Under the pieces are notes generated by a model. That model searched no databases. It saw only the letters and a list, made by a program, of their open reading frames with translations, and was not told the origin of the DNA. A stretch of DNA of 64,000 bases, taken from NCBI GenBank assembly GCA_002733125.1, contig NVUM01000014.1:1-64000 (forward strand), in the 5' to 3' direction. Positions 54,754-62,777 of this stretch are shown here, piece by piece. A program made the translations under genes and the position numbers. This DNA comes from Porticoccus sp. (GTDB taxonomy: Bacteria; Pseudomonadota; Gammaproteobacteria; Pseudomonadales; Porticoccaceae). Numbering within the stretch: position 1 is the stretch's first letter; every line of letters begins with the position of its first letter.

Positions 54754-55980
54754 TTAAAATTTGGTTTTCAGGTCCAGCTGGATGCGGTCGTAATCAAATT
54801 CCTCCCCGCGGGTGAAATCACCATACTCATTCTTGAAGTAGGTGAGTGCAAGTTGGGTATTTTTACTCAGACCCAGTCCTGCACTGAATTTGTGGCCCTT
54901 GACATCCGTGCCGCCACCACCAAAGTCGGAATCAGCAAAGGCTGCAAACACGGCATCCGCTTCGAGATCCTGATAGGTGTAGCCAAAGCCCCAGTCACCC
55001 TTGTTCTTGACTTTACCCAGCTTAACACCCATCGCGTAGCCGGTATCTTCATCGGCATCACTGTCGGTATTTTGCACGAAGTCAGCAAACAGGGTAGTTG
55101 GAATGCCGCCCAGGTTGGTGTTCAGCTCGGCAAACACCTCGGCAACTTCATAGTCAAGTGCGTGTAAACCGCCAACACTGGAGTTGCCGAAGAAGTCGCC
55201 GTCGACGAAAGAAGCACTGCCTTCAACGGGGATGTAGAAGTAGCTGGCACCAATTTTGTAGGATGTTGTATCGGAGATGCTGCCGTTAAAGCCGAGCTGG
55301 GCTCCGAACATTTCTTCAACATCATTGGTACCGTTACTGCCATTGTCACTGTTGAGGAAGTGATAGGCGGCTACGGCCCAGATAGTGCCGTTGTCGTAAG
55401 ACAGGTGGCCACCTTCAGGGCGGTAATCGCCGTCCCATACCAGACCATTTTTAGCGGGTTTGTAGAAAGGGTTTTTGGTTTTACCGGCCACCAGATTCAA
55501 GTTTTCGGCAAAATTCCAGTCAATCCAGCCCATATCCAGGTTAATGCCTTTGGAGCTGCCGCCGCCGCCCAGTGTCTGGTTGGATGAGACCGGGTCATCG
55601 CTGCCGCTGGCCAGCGCTACACCTGCTTTGACCGTGTCGGTTACTTGCGCTTCAACACCAATGCGGGCGCGCAGGCGATTGCGATTGCGTTCATCGTCGC
55701 GGCGATCATCGTCGATGCCTTCGTAGCGGTAACGAACATCACCAGTCCATACCACCTTGTCGGCCCAGGAAGCTGCTGGTTTGGCAGTGGCAACCATCTT
55801 GTCCATTTTTTCTTCTTGAGCTTTGGCTGCATCAGCGATGGTGTTGTAGTCTTCGGCGCTGATGGTGCCTTTATCCCGCAACACTTTCAGCAGATCCAGC
55901 ATCGGGTCCGCCTGAACAGGCAAAACAGCGGCACTCAGCATGGCGCCGGTGATTAAAATTGCAGATGTTTTTGATTTCAT
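54754..55980 (-). CDS. Putative outer-membrane porin (phosphate-regulated), copy 1
   Basis: A 408-residue protein. Signal peptide (1-24, ending PVQA), then a short periplasmic coiled segment (DPMLDLLKVLRDKGTISAED) and a beta-barrel with many alternating strands, ending in Phe (LKTKF), the outer-membrane insertion signal. It is closely related to the second copy at 56216-57451 (shared GGGGSSK, WIDWNFAENLNLVAGKTKNP, ADEDTGY). A Pho box about 85 bp upstream points to induction by phosphate starvation, so an anion or phosphate channel role is plausible. GGAG 9 bp before the ATG. Confidence 0.85.
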   Translation of the reverse strand: MKSKTSAILITGAMLSAAVLPVQADPMLDLLKVLRDKGTISAEDYNTIADAAKAQEEKMDKMVATAKPAASWADKVVWTGDVRYRYEGIDDDRRDDERNRNRLRARIGVEAQVTDTVKAGVALASGSDDPVSSNQTLGGGGSSKGINLDMGWIDWNFAENLNLVAGKTKNPFYKPAKNGLVWDGDYRPEGGHLSYDNGTIWAVAAYHFLNSDNGSNGTNDVEEMFGAQLGFNGSISDTTSYKIGASYFYIPVEGSASFVDGDFFGNSSVGGLHALDYEVAEVFAELNTNLGGIPTTLFADFVQNTDSDADEDTGYAMGVKLGKVKNKGDWGFGYTYQDLEADAVFAAFADSDFGGGGTDVKGHKFSAGLGLSKNTQLALTYFKNEYGDFTRGEEFDYDRIQLDLKTKF

Positions 55981-56062
55981 CGAATCGTTCTCCTCAAATA
56001 ACTAAACGCGTTTAGCCTGATTGCTTCAGACAGGAGAACCTTATGTCGCGATTGTTTCAGCG

Positions 56063-56093
56063 CCGTGATAGTTTCGTGACAATTTGGTGACAG
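56063..56093 (-). promoter_or_regulatory. Pho box with three half-sites, porin copy 1
   Basis: On the minus strand: CTGTCAC-CAAA-TTGTCAC-GAAA-CTATCAC, three heptamers with an 11-bp period, as PhoB requires. The match to CTGTCAT-4-CTGTCAT is good at the first two. Located 83-113 bp before the porin start. Confidence 0.75.
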
Positions 56094-56166
56094 TTAGGGT
56101 GTTCGGTAACTTGTCCTCTGAGAGATTGGCTCAGCTGGAAAAGTATGGAGGCTGTTGGGGGTAACA

Positions 56167-56194
56167 AAAAAATGGCCCGGTAGGGCCATTTTTT
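56167..56194 (-). terminator. Intrinsic terminator of porin copy 2
   Basis: AAAAAATGGCCC (56167-56178), loop GGTA, GGGCCATTTTTT (56183-56194), a perfect 12-bp stem with T tracts on either strand, 22 bp after the porin 2 stop. It separates the two porin transcription units. Confidence 0.92.
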
Positions 56195-56215
56195 GATGCC
56201 TGGCGGGACGATCGG

Positions 56216-57451
56216 TTAGAATTTTGCCTCTACGTTAAGCTTGATGGCGTCGTAGTCACTCTTTTTGCCTTCACCTCTGACTTTGCCGATTTCGGTGTCG
56301 TAGTAGGACAGGCTTGCGGTGGTGTTCTTGCTGAGGCCCAGGTAGGCGCCGTATTTGTGTCCTTTCACATCGGTGCCACCACCGGCGAAATCCGAGTCAG
56401 CGAAAGCGGCAAATACAGCATCGGCTTCCAGATCCTGATACAGATAGCTGAAGGCCAGGTCACCCCTGCCTTTTACCTTGCCAAGTTTGAATCCTGCCCC
56501 ATAGCCGGTATCTTCATCGGCGTCGCTGTCGGTGTTTTTGACGTAATCGGCAAACAGCATGGTTGGTATGCCGGCGAGTTTGGTATTGAGCTCGGCAAAG
56601 ACTTCGGCAACTTCATAATCCAGTGCATGGGTTCCGCCAATCCCTGTGTTACCAAAGAACTCGGCATTATCATCACTATCCTCAAAAAAAGCGGCACTGC
56701 CGGCAACCGGTATATAAAGGTAGCTGGTACCCACCTTGAGCGAGGTTTTTTCGGAAATCGTTGCGTTATAGCCTAGCTGTGCGCCAAACATTTCTTCGAT
56801 ATCATCCGTTCCTTTGCTGCCGTCGTAACTATTCAGAAAGTGATAGGCGGCAATGGCCCAGACCGAGCCGTTGTCATAGGACAGGTGCCCGCCCTCAGGG
56901 CGATAATCGCTATCCCATACCAAGCCGCTACCACCAGGGGTATAGAAAGGATTTTTGGTCTTGCCGGCCACCAGATTCAGGTTTTCGGCAAAATTCCAGT
57001 CAATCCAGGCCATGTCCAGATTGATTTGTTTGGAGCTGCCGCCGCCTCCGAGGGTCTGGTTGGCGGATGTTGGCGACTCACTGCCGCTGGCCAGCGCTAC
57101 GCCCGCCTTGAAGTCATCGGAAACCTGGGCAGTGAGACCAATGCGCGCACGTATCCGGTTGCGGTTGATGTCATCATAGGCGCTGTCTTTGTCAGTCTGT
57201 TCGATGCGGTATCGGACATCGCCGTGCCACTGGATTCTGTCGGCCCAGGATGTGGCCGGTTTTGCGGTGGCAACCACCTGGTTGGTTTTTTCCTCCATCA
57301 CTTTCGTTTTTGCCTCCATTGCATTGAGGCGCTCAGTCAGGTCGGCAACCTGAGCTCTCAATTCCTGCAGGGTTGCTTCGTCTGCATTTGCTAACAAGGC
57401 AGGGCACAGGGTAAATCCGCTAACGGCTAAGAAAATGGCAGTTCGTTTCAT
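56216..57451 (-). CDS. Putative outer-membrane porin (phosphate-regulated), copy 2
   Basis: A 411-residue paralogue of the adjacent porin. Signal peptide (1-23, ending LANA), a longer coiled N-terminal linker (ELRAQVADLTERLNAMEAKT) likely for trimer or peptidoglycan contact, then a beta-barrel ending VEAKF. The barrel shares long blocks with copy 1, while extracellular loops differ (FFEDSDDNAEFFGNTGIGG versus a shorter loop). A near-perfect Pho box lies about 120 bp upstream. A tandem duplication that has since diverged. Confidence 0.85.
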   Translation of the reverse strand: MKRTAIFLAVSGFTLCPALLANADEATLQELRAQVADLTERLNAMEAKTKVMEEKTNQVVATAKPATSWADRIQWHGDVRYRIEQTDKDSAYDDINRNRIRARIGLTAQVSDDFKAGVALASGSESPTSANQTLGGGGSSKQINLDMAWIDWNFAENLNLVAGKTKNPFYTPGGSGLVWDSDYRPEGGHLSYDNGSVWAIAAYHFLNSYDGSKGTDDIEEMFGAQLGYNATISEKTSLKVGTSYLYIPVAGSAAFFEDSDDNAEFFGNTGIGGTHALDYEVAEVFAELNTKLAGIPTMLFADYVKNTDSDADEDTGYGAGFKLGKVKGRGDLAFSYLYQDLEADAVFAAFADSDFAGGGTDVKGHKYGAYLGLSKNTTASLSYYDTEIGKVRGEGKKSDYDAIKLNVEAKF

Positions 57452-57570
57452 AGTTATGATTCCACTCTTGTTTATTTAATACTTGATATCTCGATATCGT
57501 CGATGCTCTCTATTTATAGATAGTCGCTGTTTTTTCCGAAACAGACGTAAACGGGTGTCGGTATCTTAAT

Positions 57571-57588
57571 ATGTCAGTTTTATGACAC
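57571..57588 (-). promoter_or_regulatory. Pho box, porin copy 2
   Basis: Minus strand reads GTGTCATAAAACTGACAT, which differs from the CTGTCATAAAACTGTCAT consensus at two positions. It is 120 bp before the porin 2 start, a little far, implying a long leader or another promoter element between. Confidence 0.8.
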
Positions 57589-57732
57589 AAGGTTATTATC
57601 TGCTGAGCGGTAGGGTAGGGAGACTTGTGGCGGGTAGTTTTGGATGATTACGGTATACCTGAAAAAGTTCAGCGTGTAGAATTGCGAGAATTTGTTGTTA
57701 TCAGATTATAAAAAGTAGGGAGAACACCCCAG

Positions 57733-58428
57733 ATGAAAAAAATAGTGCTGTTGCTGGCTGGCGTTATGTTGTCTACCCATGTATTTGCTGCAGGGAACCC
57801 CGACGATCCTTGGGAGGGCTTCAACCGCAAGATGTTTACTTTCAATGATACGGTGGATACTTATACGCTGAAGCCTATCGCCAAGGGGTACCGGGCGGTC
57901 ACGCCTGATCCGGTTGAACGTGGAGTCAGCAGGATGTTCTCCAATGTTGGTGAAGTGGTGAATGTTTTCAATGATCTGTTACAGGGGAAATTCCGTCAGG
58001 CGGGAAATGACACTGGACGGTTTGTCATCAATACCACTATTGGTCTGGTGGGATTTTTTGATGTAGCCGATCATTTTGGTCTGCAAAAAAATGATGGGGA
58101 AGATTTTGGCCAGACACTGGGTGTCTGGGGTGTAGATAGTGGCCCTTATCTGGTGTTGCCGTTGATCGGGCCAAGCACTGTTCGTGACGGCCCGGCCCGA
58201 ATCGTCGATCGGTTTATCAATCCCATTAATGAAATAGACCATGTCCCAACCAGAAATCAGATATACGGTGCCGAGGTGATTTCTACCCGTGCCGATCTTC
58301 TTGAGGCTGAAAAGTTCGTGCGCGGTGAGCGCTACAGCTTTATCCGCGATGCATACTTACAGCGTCGTAAGTTTTTGCTGACGGATGGCGGTGTGGAAGA
58401 TGACTTCGGGGACTACAAGGATTTTTAG
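57733..58428 (+). CDS. mlaA: MlaA-family phospholipid transport protein (no lipobox)
   Basis: A 231-residue protein of the MlaA (VacJ) family, which removes phospholipids from the outer-membrane outer leaflet and passes them to MlaC. WEGFNRKMFTFNDTVDTYTL (about 27-46), GRFVINTTIGLVGFFDVA and TLGVWGVDSGPYLVLPLIGP are family hallmarks. The N-terminus is a signal peptide ending VFAAGN without any Cys, so this copy is not a lipoprotein. The other mla genes are not in the window. RBS GGGAGAACACC precedes the ATG. Confidence 0.92.
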   Translation: MKKIVLLLAGVMLSTHVFAAGNPDDPWEGFNRKMFTFNDTVDTYTLKPIAKGYRAVTPDPVERGVSRMFSNVGEVVNVFNDLLQGKFRQAGNDTGRFVINTTIGLVGFFDVADHFGLQKNDGEDFGQTLGVWGVDSGPYLVLPLIGPSTVRDGPARIVDRFINPINEIDHVPTRNQIYGAEVISTRADLLEAEKFVRGERYSFIRDAYLQRRKFLLTDGGVEDDFGDYKDF

Positions 58429-58453
58429 CCCCAGTTCATTTTTCTTTGCTAAT

Positions 58454-58481
58454 CGACAGTTGCCCGGGAAAGCAACTGTCG
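58454..58481. terminator. Stem-loop after mlaA
   Basis: CGACAGTTGC (58454-58463), 8-nt loop, GCAACTGTCG (58472-58481): a perfect 10-bp stem followed by AAAAGG. No T run on the plus strand, so termination strength is uncertain. It lies between mlaA and the response regulator. Confidence 0.5.
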
Positions 58482-58534
58482 AAAAGGGCATGGAGCTTAT
58501 ACCTGAACAACTGGATATCAGTTCCGAGTAACCT

Positions 58535-59710
58535 ATGGATAAGAACGGCAAACTGTTTATTGTTGCCGACAGTCAGGATAAATGTCATGCCTTGAACGCG
58601 CATCTGGTCGACACCAGTTGGCGCGTTTCAATTTTTGATAACCCTGAAAATGCTCTCGCAGCAATCAAAATCGACCACCCCGGTGTCGTGGTGATCGACC
58701 TCCCTCTCTCGGCGATTCGAGAAAAGTTTGCATGTCTACCCTCTCAGGATGTGGATATTGCCTATGTTGTTGTGCTCCCGGAAACGGATCCCCGGGATGT
58801 GGTTGCACTTTTCCATAACTATGCTGCGGACGTGGTTATTAAACCATTTGACGGCGACCGGTTTCGAGAGGCTGTTGAACGCGCCTCACATTGTAAAAGC
58901 CTGATGGTGCAAAACCGCCAATACCGTGAGCAGCTGGAAAAAGCAAACCGTGAGCTGGAAGAGAGTCTCCGGATACTGGAAGTTGATCAAATGGCAGGTC
59001 GGCAGGTGCAGAGTAGTCTGTTGCCGGTGACCCCGCTCTATCATGGCGACTACGAGATCGCCCATCGGATTGTCCCATCGCTGTTTCTGAGCGGAGACTT
59101 TGTCGGCTACAACGTCATTTTTGATCGTTATATGGTGCTTTATGTCGCCGATGTGTCCGGTCACGGTGCCTCTTCTGCATTTTTAACCGTCCTTTTGAAA
59201 TTCATTCTTAATCGTATTTTGCGAAGGCATATCAGTCGCAATGATTATGGGGCCATGACCAGAGCCCCCGAGGGTTTTATTGAACACATCAATAAACAGA
59301 TTATGGCGCTGGGACTCGATAAACATTTGACCATGTTCTCTGCATCTATTGATATGGAGCAGAATATTTTGCGTTATTCAGTTGCTGCCCATATGCCGAT
59401 GCCGGTGCTGGTTACCGATGACCAGGTTTCGCTGTTGCCGGGTAAAGGTAAGCCGATTGGTATTTTCCCTGAAGGTCATTGGGCAGTAGAGGAAATCGAG
59501 TTGCCAGAAAAGTTTGTTCTGACTGTGGTGTCGGATGGTGTACTGGAATTTTTACCGGGAAACTCCTACAGTGAAAAGCAGCAGTTTATTGTAGATGCAG
59601 TGGCCAAATCAGACGGATCCATAGAGGCCATTTGTGAAGGTTTGTGTATCAACCAGCTGAAAGATGCACCCGACGATGTCACTGTTCTGACCGTGCGCAG
59701 GGGGTATTAG
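58535..59710 (+). CDS. Response regulator with SpoIIE-type phosphatase
   Basis: A 391-residue protein with a receiver-like domain (about 5-125; VVIDLPLS as phospho-site region with D52-like Asp, KPF at about 108), a coiled-coil linker (QLEKANRELEESLRILE) and a PP2C/SpoIIE phosphatase domain (about 155-390; SLFLSGDFVGYNV, VADVSGHGASSAFL, VSDGVLEF). Such proteins dephosphorylate a STAS-domain partner in partner-switching control of sigma factors or c-di-GMP enzymes. The partner gene follows directly: its GTG overlaps this TAG by one base. Confidence 0.9.
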   Translation: MDKNGKLFIVADSQDKCHALNAHLVDTSWRVSIFDNPENALAAIKIDHPGVVVIDLPLSAIREKFACLPSQDVDIAYVVVLPETDPRDVVALFHNYAADVVIKPFDGDRFREAVERASHCKSLMVQNRQYREQLEKANRELEESLRILEVDQMAGRQVQSSLLPVTPLYHGDYEIAHRIVPSLFLSGDFVGYNVIFDRYMVLYVADVSGHGASSAFLTVLLKFILNRILRRHISRNDYGAMTRAPEGFIEHINKQIMALGLDKHLTMFSASIDMEQNILRYSVAAHMPMPVLVTDDQVSLLPGKGKPIGIFPEGHWAVEEIELPEKFVLTVVSDGVLEFLPGNSYSEKQQFIVDAVAKSDGSIEAICEGLCINQLKDAPDDVTVLTVRRGY

Positions 59711-60201
59711 TGCAACCGGGTAAAATTCTGGTTTCTCATGACGATGATGTTTACCTTATCAAGCTGGTTGGTGATGTACGCGTTACTCTGTGCACTTCTC
59801 TGAACAATTATATTGAAGCCATTTTTCAGACCGGTAACGTCGCTGAGGTGGTGATTGACATGCTTGATACTGTTGCCGTCGATAGCACGACATTGGGTTT
59901 GTTGGCCAAGCTCGCTATCTACAGCCATGACCACTTTGGTATCAAGCCTACTGTGTTCTGTAATGATGAAAGCCTTTATCAGGTGCTTGCTGTGATGGGG
60001 TTGGATGAGATATTCAATATTATTCAGGAATCATCGTCGTCTGCGGCGGACTATCAGGAGTTGCCTGATATTAGCCCAGATGTGGAAGTAGAAGAGGTTC
60101 GGGATCGCGTACTTGAAGCACACCGGTTGTTGTCTGTGTTAAACGAGAGGAATCAGCAGGAATTCATCGATTTGATACGCTCTCTCGAGCAGACCCGTTA
60201 A
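59710..60201 (+). CDS. STAS-domain anti-anti-sigma-like protein
   Basis: A 163-residue protein. The STAS domain (about 1-105) includes VVIDMLDTVAVDSTTLGLLA, where the Ser/Thr of the DST motif (S61/T62 region) is the usual phosphorylation site. The remaining 55 residues are acidic and helical. GTG start at 59710, overlapping the previous stop (TAGTG), so the pair is translationally coupled. Convergent with the TerB-like gene, overlapping by 4 bp at the 3' ends. Confidence 0.88.
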   Translation: MQPGKILVSHDDDVYLIKLVGDVRVTLCTSLNNYIEAIFQTGNVAEVVIDMLDTVAVDSTTLGLLAKLAIYSHDHFGIKPTVFCNDESLYQVLAVMGLDEIFNIIQESSSSAADYQELPDISPDVEVEEVRDRVLEAHRLLSVLNERNQQEFIDLIRSLEQTR

Positions 60202-60650
60202 TTTCCGTTGTTCTGGTTGGCGCGGCGTTTTGCCTGAATAAAATCTGTGTGGGAAACGTACAGTAACTCTGAAATTCGCCGAATCAGCGCTTCTTCGTGT
60301 TTGTCCAATTGATCGTCAGCAAAGGCAACTCGCCATAGGTTTTCAATCAGCTCCCTTTTTTCGTGCACGTCAAAATGATCATTGATCAGTCGAGTGAACT
60401 GAAACAGTGATGTGGCATCGTTAACTTCGCTGTGAGCGAGACGGACCAACGTCTCGATTTCCTCGTGTGACAGGGAAAACTGGTTTTCCAGTAGCTGCCG
60501 GATAATCTCCTGTTCCTGTTCGTCCAGGGTCCTGTCAATGACCATGATTTCAACCATCAGGGCGGCCGCCGCGAGTTGTCTCTGGTGAACGGGCTCGCCG
60601 TGAGGTTCATCAATTCGGGCGGAAAAAAACTGTTTGATCTGGTCTATCAT
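60198..60650 (-). CDS. TerB family protein (DjlA N-terminal-like)
   Basis: A 150-residue all-helical protein. [22 protein letters not shown], then [20 protein letters not shown] are the two EF-hand-like acidic loops of the TerB/DjlA domain (IDRTLDEQE and ADDQLDKHE) that can bind metal. It has no J domain. It overlaps transaldolase by 4 bp upstream, suggesting co-transcription. Role unknown. Confidence 0.85.
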   Translation of the reverse strand: MIDQIKQFFSARIDEPHGEPVHQRQLAAAALMVEIMVIDRTLDEQEQEIIRQLLENQFSLSHEEIETLVRLAHSEVNDATSLFQFTRLINDHFDVHEKRELIENLWRVAFADDQLDKHEEALIRRISELLYVSHTDFIQAKRRANQNNGN

Positions 60651-61600
60651 CGAGTTGTTTCTCCCATCAGCCGTTTCTCCAGTTTGTCCTGATCAGCGAT
60701 GAAATTGCGTATTCCCTCAGCGAGTTTTTCGGTGGCCATTGCATTGTTGTTTAATTGATAACGAAAGTTTGCTTCATTTAACTGATCGCAATCGATTGGT
60801 TCCCCAGTGTTGTCCGGATGGAGTTGGCGCGCCAGGTGGCCGCTATCATTGTTTAATGCTTCCAGTAGTTGCGGGCTTATGGTTAAGCGATCACAGCCCG
60901 CAAGGGCCTCAATTTGATCCGTATTTCGAAAACTGGCACCCATGACAATAGTGTCGTAACCGTATTGCTTGTAAAAGTTGTAGATCGATTTCACTGAGAG
61001 AACACCGGGATCCTCTTCGGGGAGGTAATCTGTCTTGCCGCTGTGATGTTTATGCCAATCGAGAATACGACCCACAAAAGGGGAAATCAAAAAGGCACCT
61101 GCATCTGCTGCTGCTGCTGCCTGATCAAAACTGAACAGGAGCGTCAAATTACACTGGATACCGGATTTTTCCAGTTGTTCGGCGGCGCGTATACCCTCCC
61201 AGGTTGCTGCTATCTTAAGCAAAATCCTGTCGCTGGCAATGCCGGCATTCTGGTATTTCTCCACCAGGCTCATACCCCGGGCGATGGTTGCTTCCGTGTC
61301 GAACGAGAGGCGGGCATCAATTTCTGTTGAGACCCGACCGGGAATCACCTGAAGTATTTCACGGCCAATGCCTACCGCCAGCATGTCCATGCATTCCGGC
61401 AACCAGTCCGGATGTGACTGCCTGGCTCGGTTGACTGATTGCTCCAGCAGGGGGCGATAACGTTCCAGTTCGGCAGCTTTCAGGATCAGGGATGGGTTGG
61501 TGGTGGCATCAATGGGCTGATAGTGGTTGATGGCGTCGATGTCACCAGTATCCGCAACAACGACAGTCATTTTGCGCAATTGATCCAGTTTGCTGATCAT
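60647..61600 (-). CDS. tal: Transaldolase
   Basis: A 317-residue class I aldolase of the pentose phosphate pathway. [12 protein letters not shown] (31-42), the Schiff-base lysine K129 in [12 protein letters not shown], and the phosphate-binding region [20 protein letters not shown] (about 225-244). Standard TalB-type length. In tight tandem with dusA upstream (1 bp gap) and the TerB-like gene downstream. Confidence 0.95.
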   Translation of the reverse strand: MISKLDQLRKMTVVVADTGDIDAINHYQPIDATTNPSLILKAAELERYRPLLEQSVNRARQSHPDWLPECMDMLAVGIGREILQVIPGRVSTEIDARLSFDTEATIARGMSLVEKYQNAGIASDRILLKIAATWEGIRAAEQLEKSGIQCNLTLLFSFDQAAAAADAGAFLISPFVGRILDWHKHHSGKTDYLPEEDPGVLSVKSIYNFYKQYGYDTIVMGASFRNTDQIEALAGCDRLTISPQLLEALNNDSGHLARQLHPDNTGEPIDCDQLNEANFRYQLNNNAMATEKLAEGIRNFIADQDKLEKRLMGETTR

Positions 61601-61601
61601 A

Positions 61602-62630
61602 TTAAATAGGCTCGGTTAGTTGTATGTGGGTTTGAGTGCCTTGCATTGCCGCCATGGCACCGTAAAGAACCTCTATACCGGCGTCTGGCCGGTGAGCATG
61701 TTCGCTGATATAACGCCGAAATTTTCTCGCGCCAGGCATACCCTGATAGAGGCCAAGAATATGTCTGGTCATATGACTTAGCCTGGTGCCTGTAGCCAGT
61801 TCCTCTGTCATAAAAACAGCGAAGTTCTCCAGAATTTGCTCCCTGTTGGGCGATGAACGGTGATCGAGGTAGAGTTCTCGATCAACTTCAGCGAGTAAAT
61901 AAGGGTTTTGGTAAGCCTCGCGGCCCATCATCACACCATCTAAGTGGTTAAGATGTGCCTTGGTATCATTTAGTGTTGTGACGCCACCATTTAGAATAAT
62001 TTCCAGTTGTGGAAAGTCCTTTTTCAGGCGATAAACCTTCTCGTATTCCAGCGGCGGAATATCACGATTCTGTTTCGGACTTAATCCCTTTAACCAGGCT
62101 TTGCGTGCATGGACAATAAAGGTCTGACAGCCTGCTTCTGCAACAGTGCCGACAAAGTCACATAGCAAGGCATAACTATCCTGCTCATCAATACCGGTGC
62201 GGTGCTTGATCGTGACAGGAACTGTGCTCACTTCCTGCATGGCCTGAAAACACTGAGCGACCAGCTCGGGGTCTTTCATTAAAATTGCACCGAACTTGCC
62301 TGACTGTACCCGGTCGCTGGGACAGCCACAGTTCAGATTGATCTCGTCGTAACAGTAACTGCTGGCAATATTGACGGCCGTGGCGAGCTCGGCGGGATCA
62401 CTCCCACCAAGCTGCAAAGCCACAGGGTGCTCCGCTGGGTGAAACTGCAAATGTCTTGGTCTGTCGCCGTAAATCAACGCCCCGGTGGTGACCATTTCTG
62501 TATAGAGGACACTTTGCCTGGTCAGCAGCCGGTGAAAATAACGACAGTATTGATCAGTTAAGTCCATCATGGGTGCGATAGAGAACCGACGGTTTACCGG
62601 GCTGATTAAAGGACTGCTGCTGGTTGGCAT
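61602..62630 (-). CDS. dusA: tRNA-dihydrouridine(20/20a) synthase DusA
   Basis: A 342-residue FMN enzyme. [20 protein letters not shown] at the N-terminus, [20 protein letters not shown] with the catalytic Cys (about 100), [29 protein letters not shown] (DusA hallmark) and [14 protein letters not shown]. The start at ATG 62630 was chosen because the family begins near here; an upstream in-frame ATG at 62735 would add 35 residues unlike the family. First gene of dusA-tal-terB-like. Confidence 0.94.
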   Translation of the reverse strand: MPTSSSPLISPVNRRFSIAPMMDLTDQYCRYFHRLLTRQSVLYTEMVTTGALIYGDRPRHLQFHPAEHPVALQLGGSDPAELATAVNIASSYCYDEINLNCGCPSDRVQSGKFGAILMKDPELVAQCFQAMQEVSTVPVTIKHRTGIDEQDSYALLCDFVGTVAEAGCQTFIVHARKAWLKGLSPKQNRDIPPLEYEKVYRLKKDFPQLEIILNGGVTTLNDTKAHLNHLDGVMMGREAYQNPYLLAEVDRELYLDHRSSPNREQILENFAVFMTEELATGTRLSHMTRHILGLYQGMPGARKFRRYISEHAHRPDAGIEVLYGAMAAMQGTQTHIQLTEPI

Positions 62631-62777
62631 GGGTGCAACTGATTTGTCTGTAAAGTAAGTATGTGGGCTGGAATTATATCGGCAAAAACCACCAAAATAA
62701 CCCCGCTGGGTGTTCAGTGACCGGCATGTTAGCATTGCTCAGCCACTGATACTGACCATTCACGAAGAATAATATTT

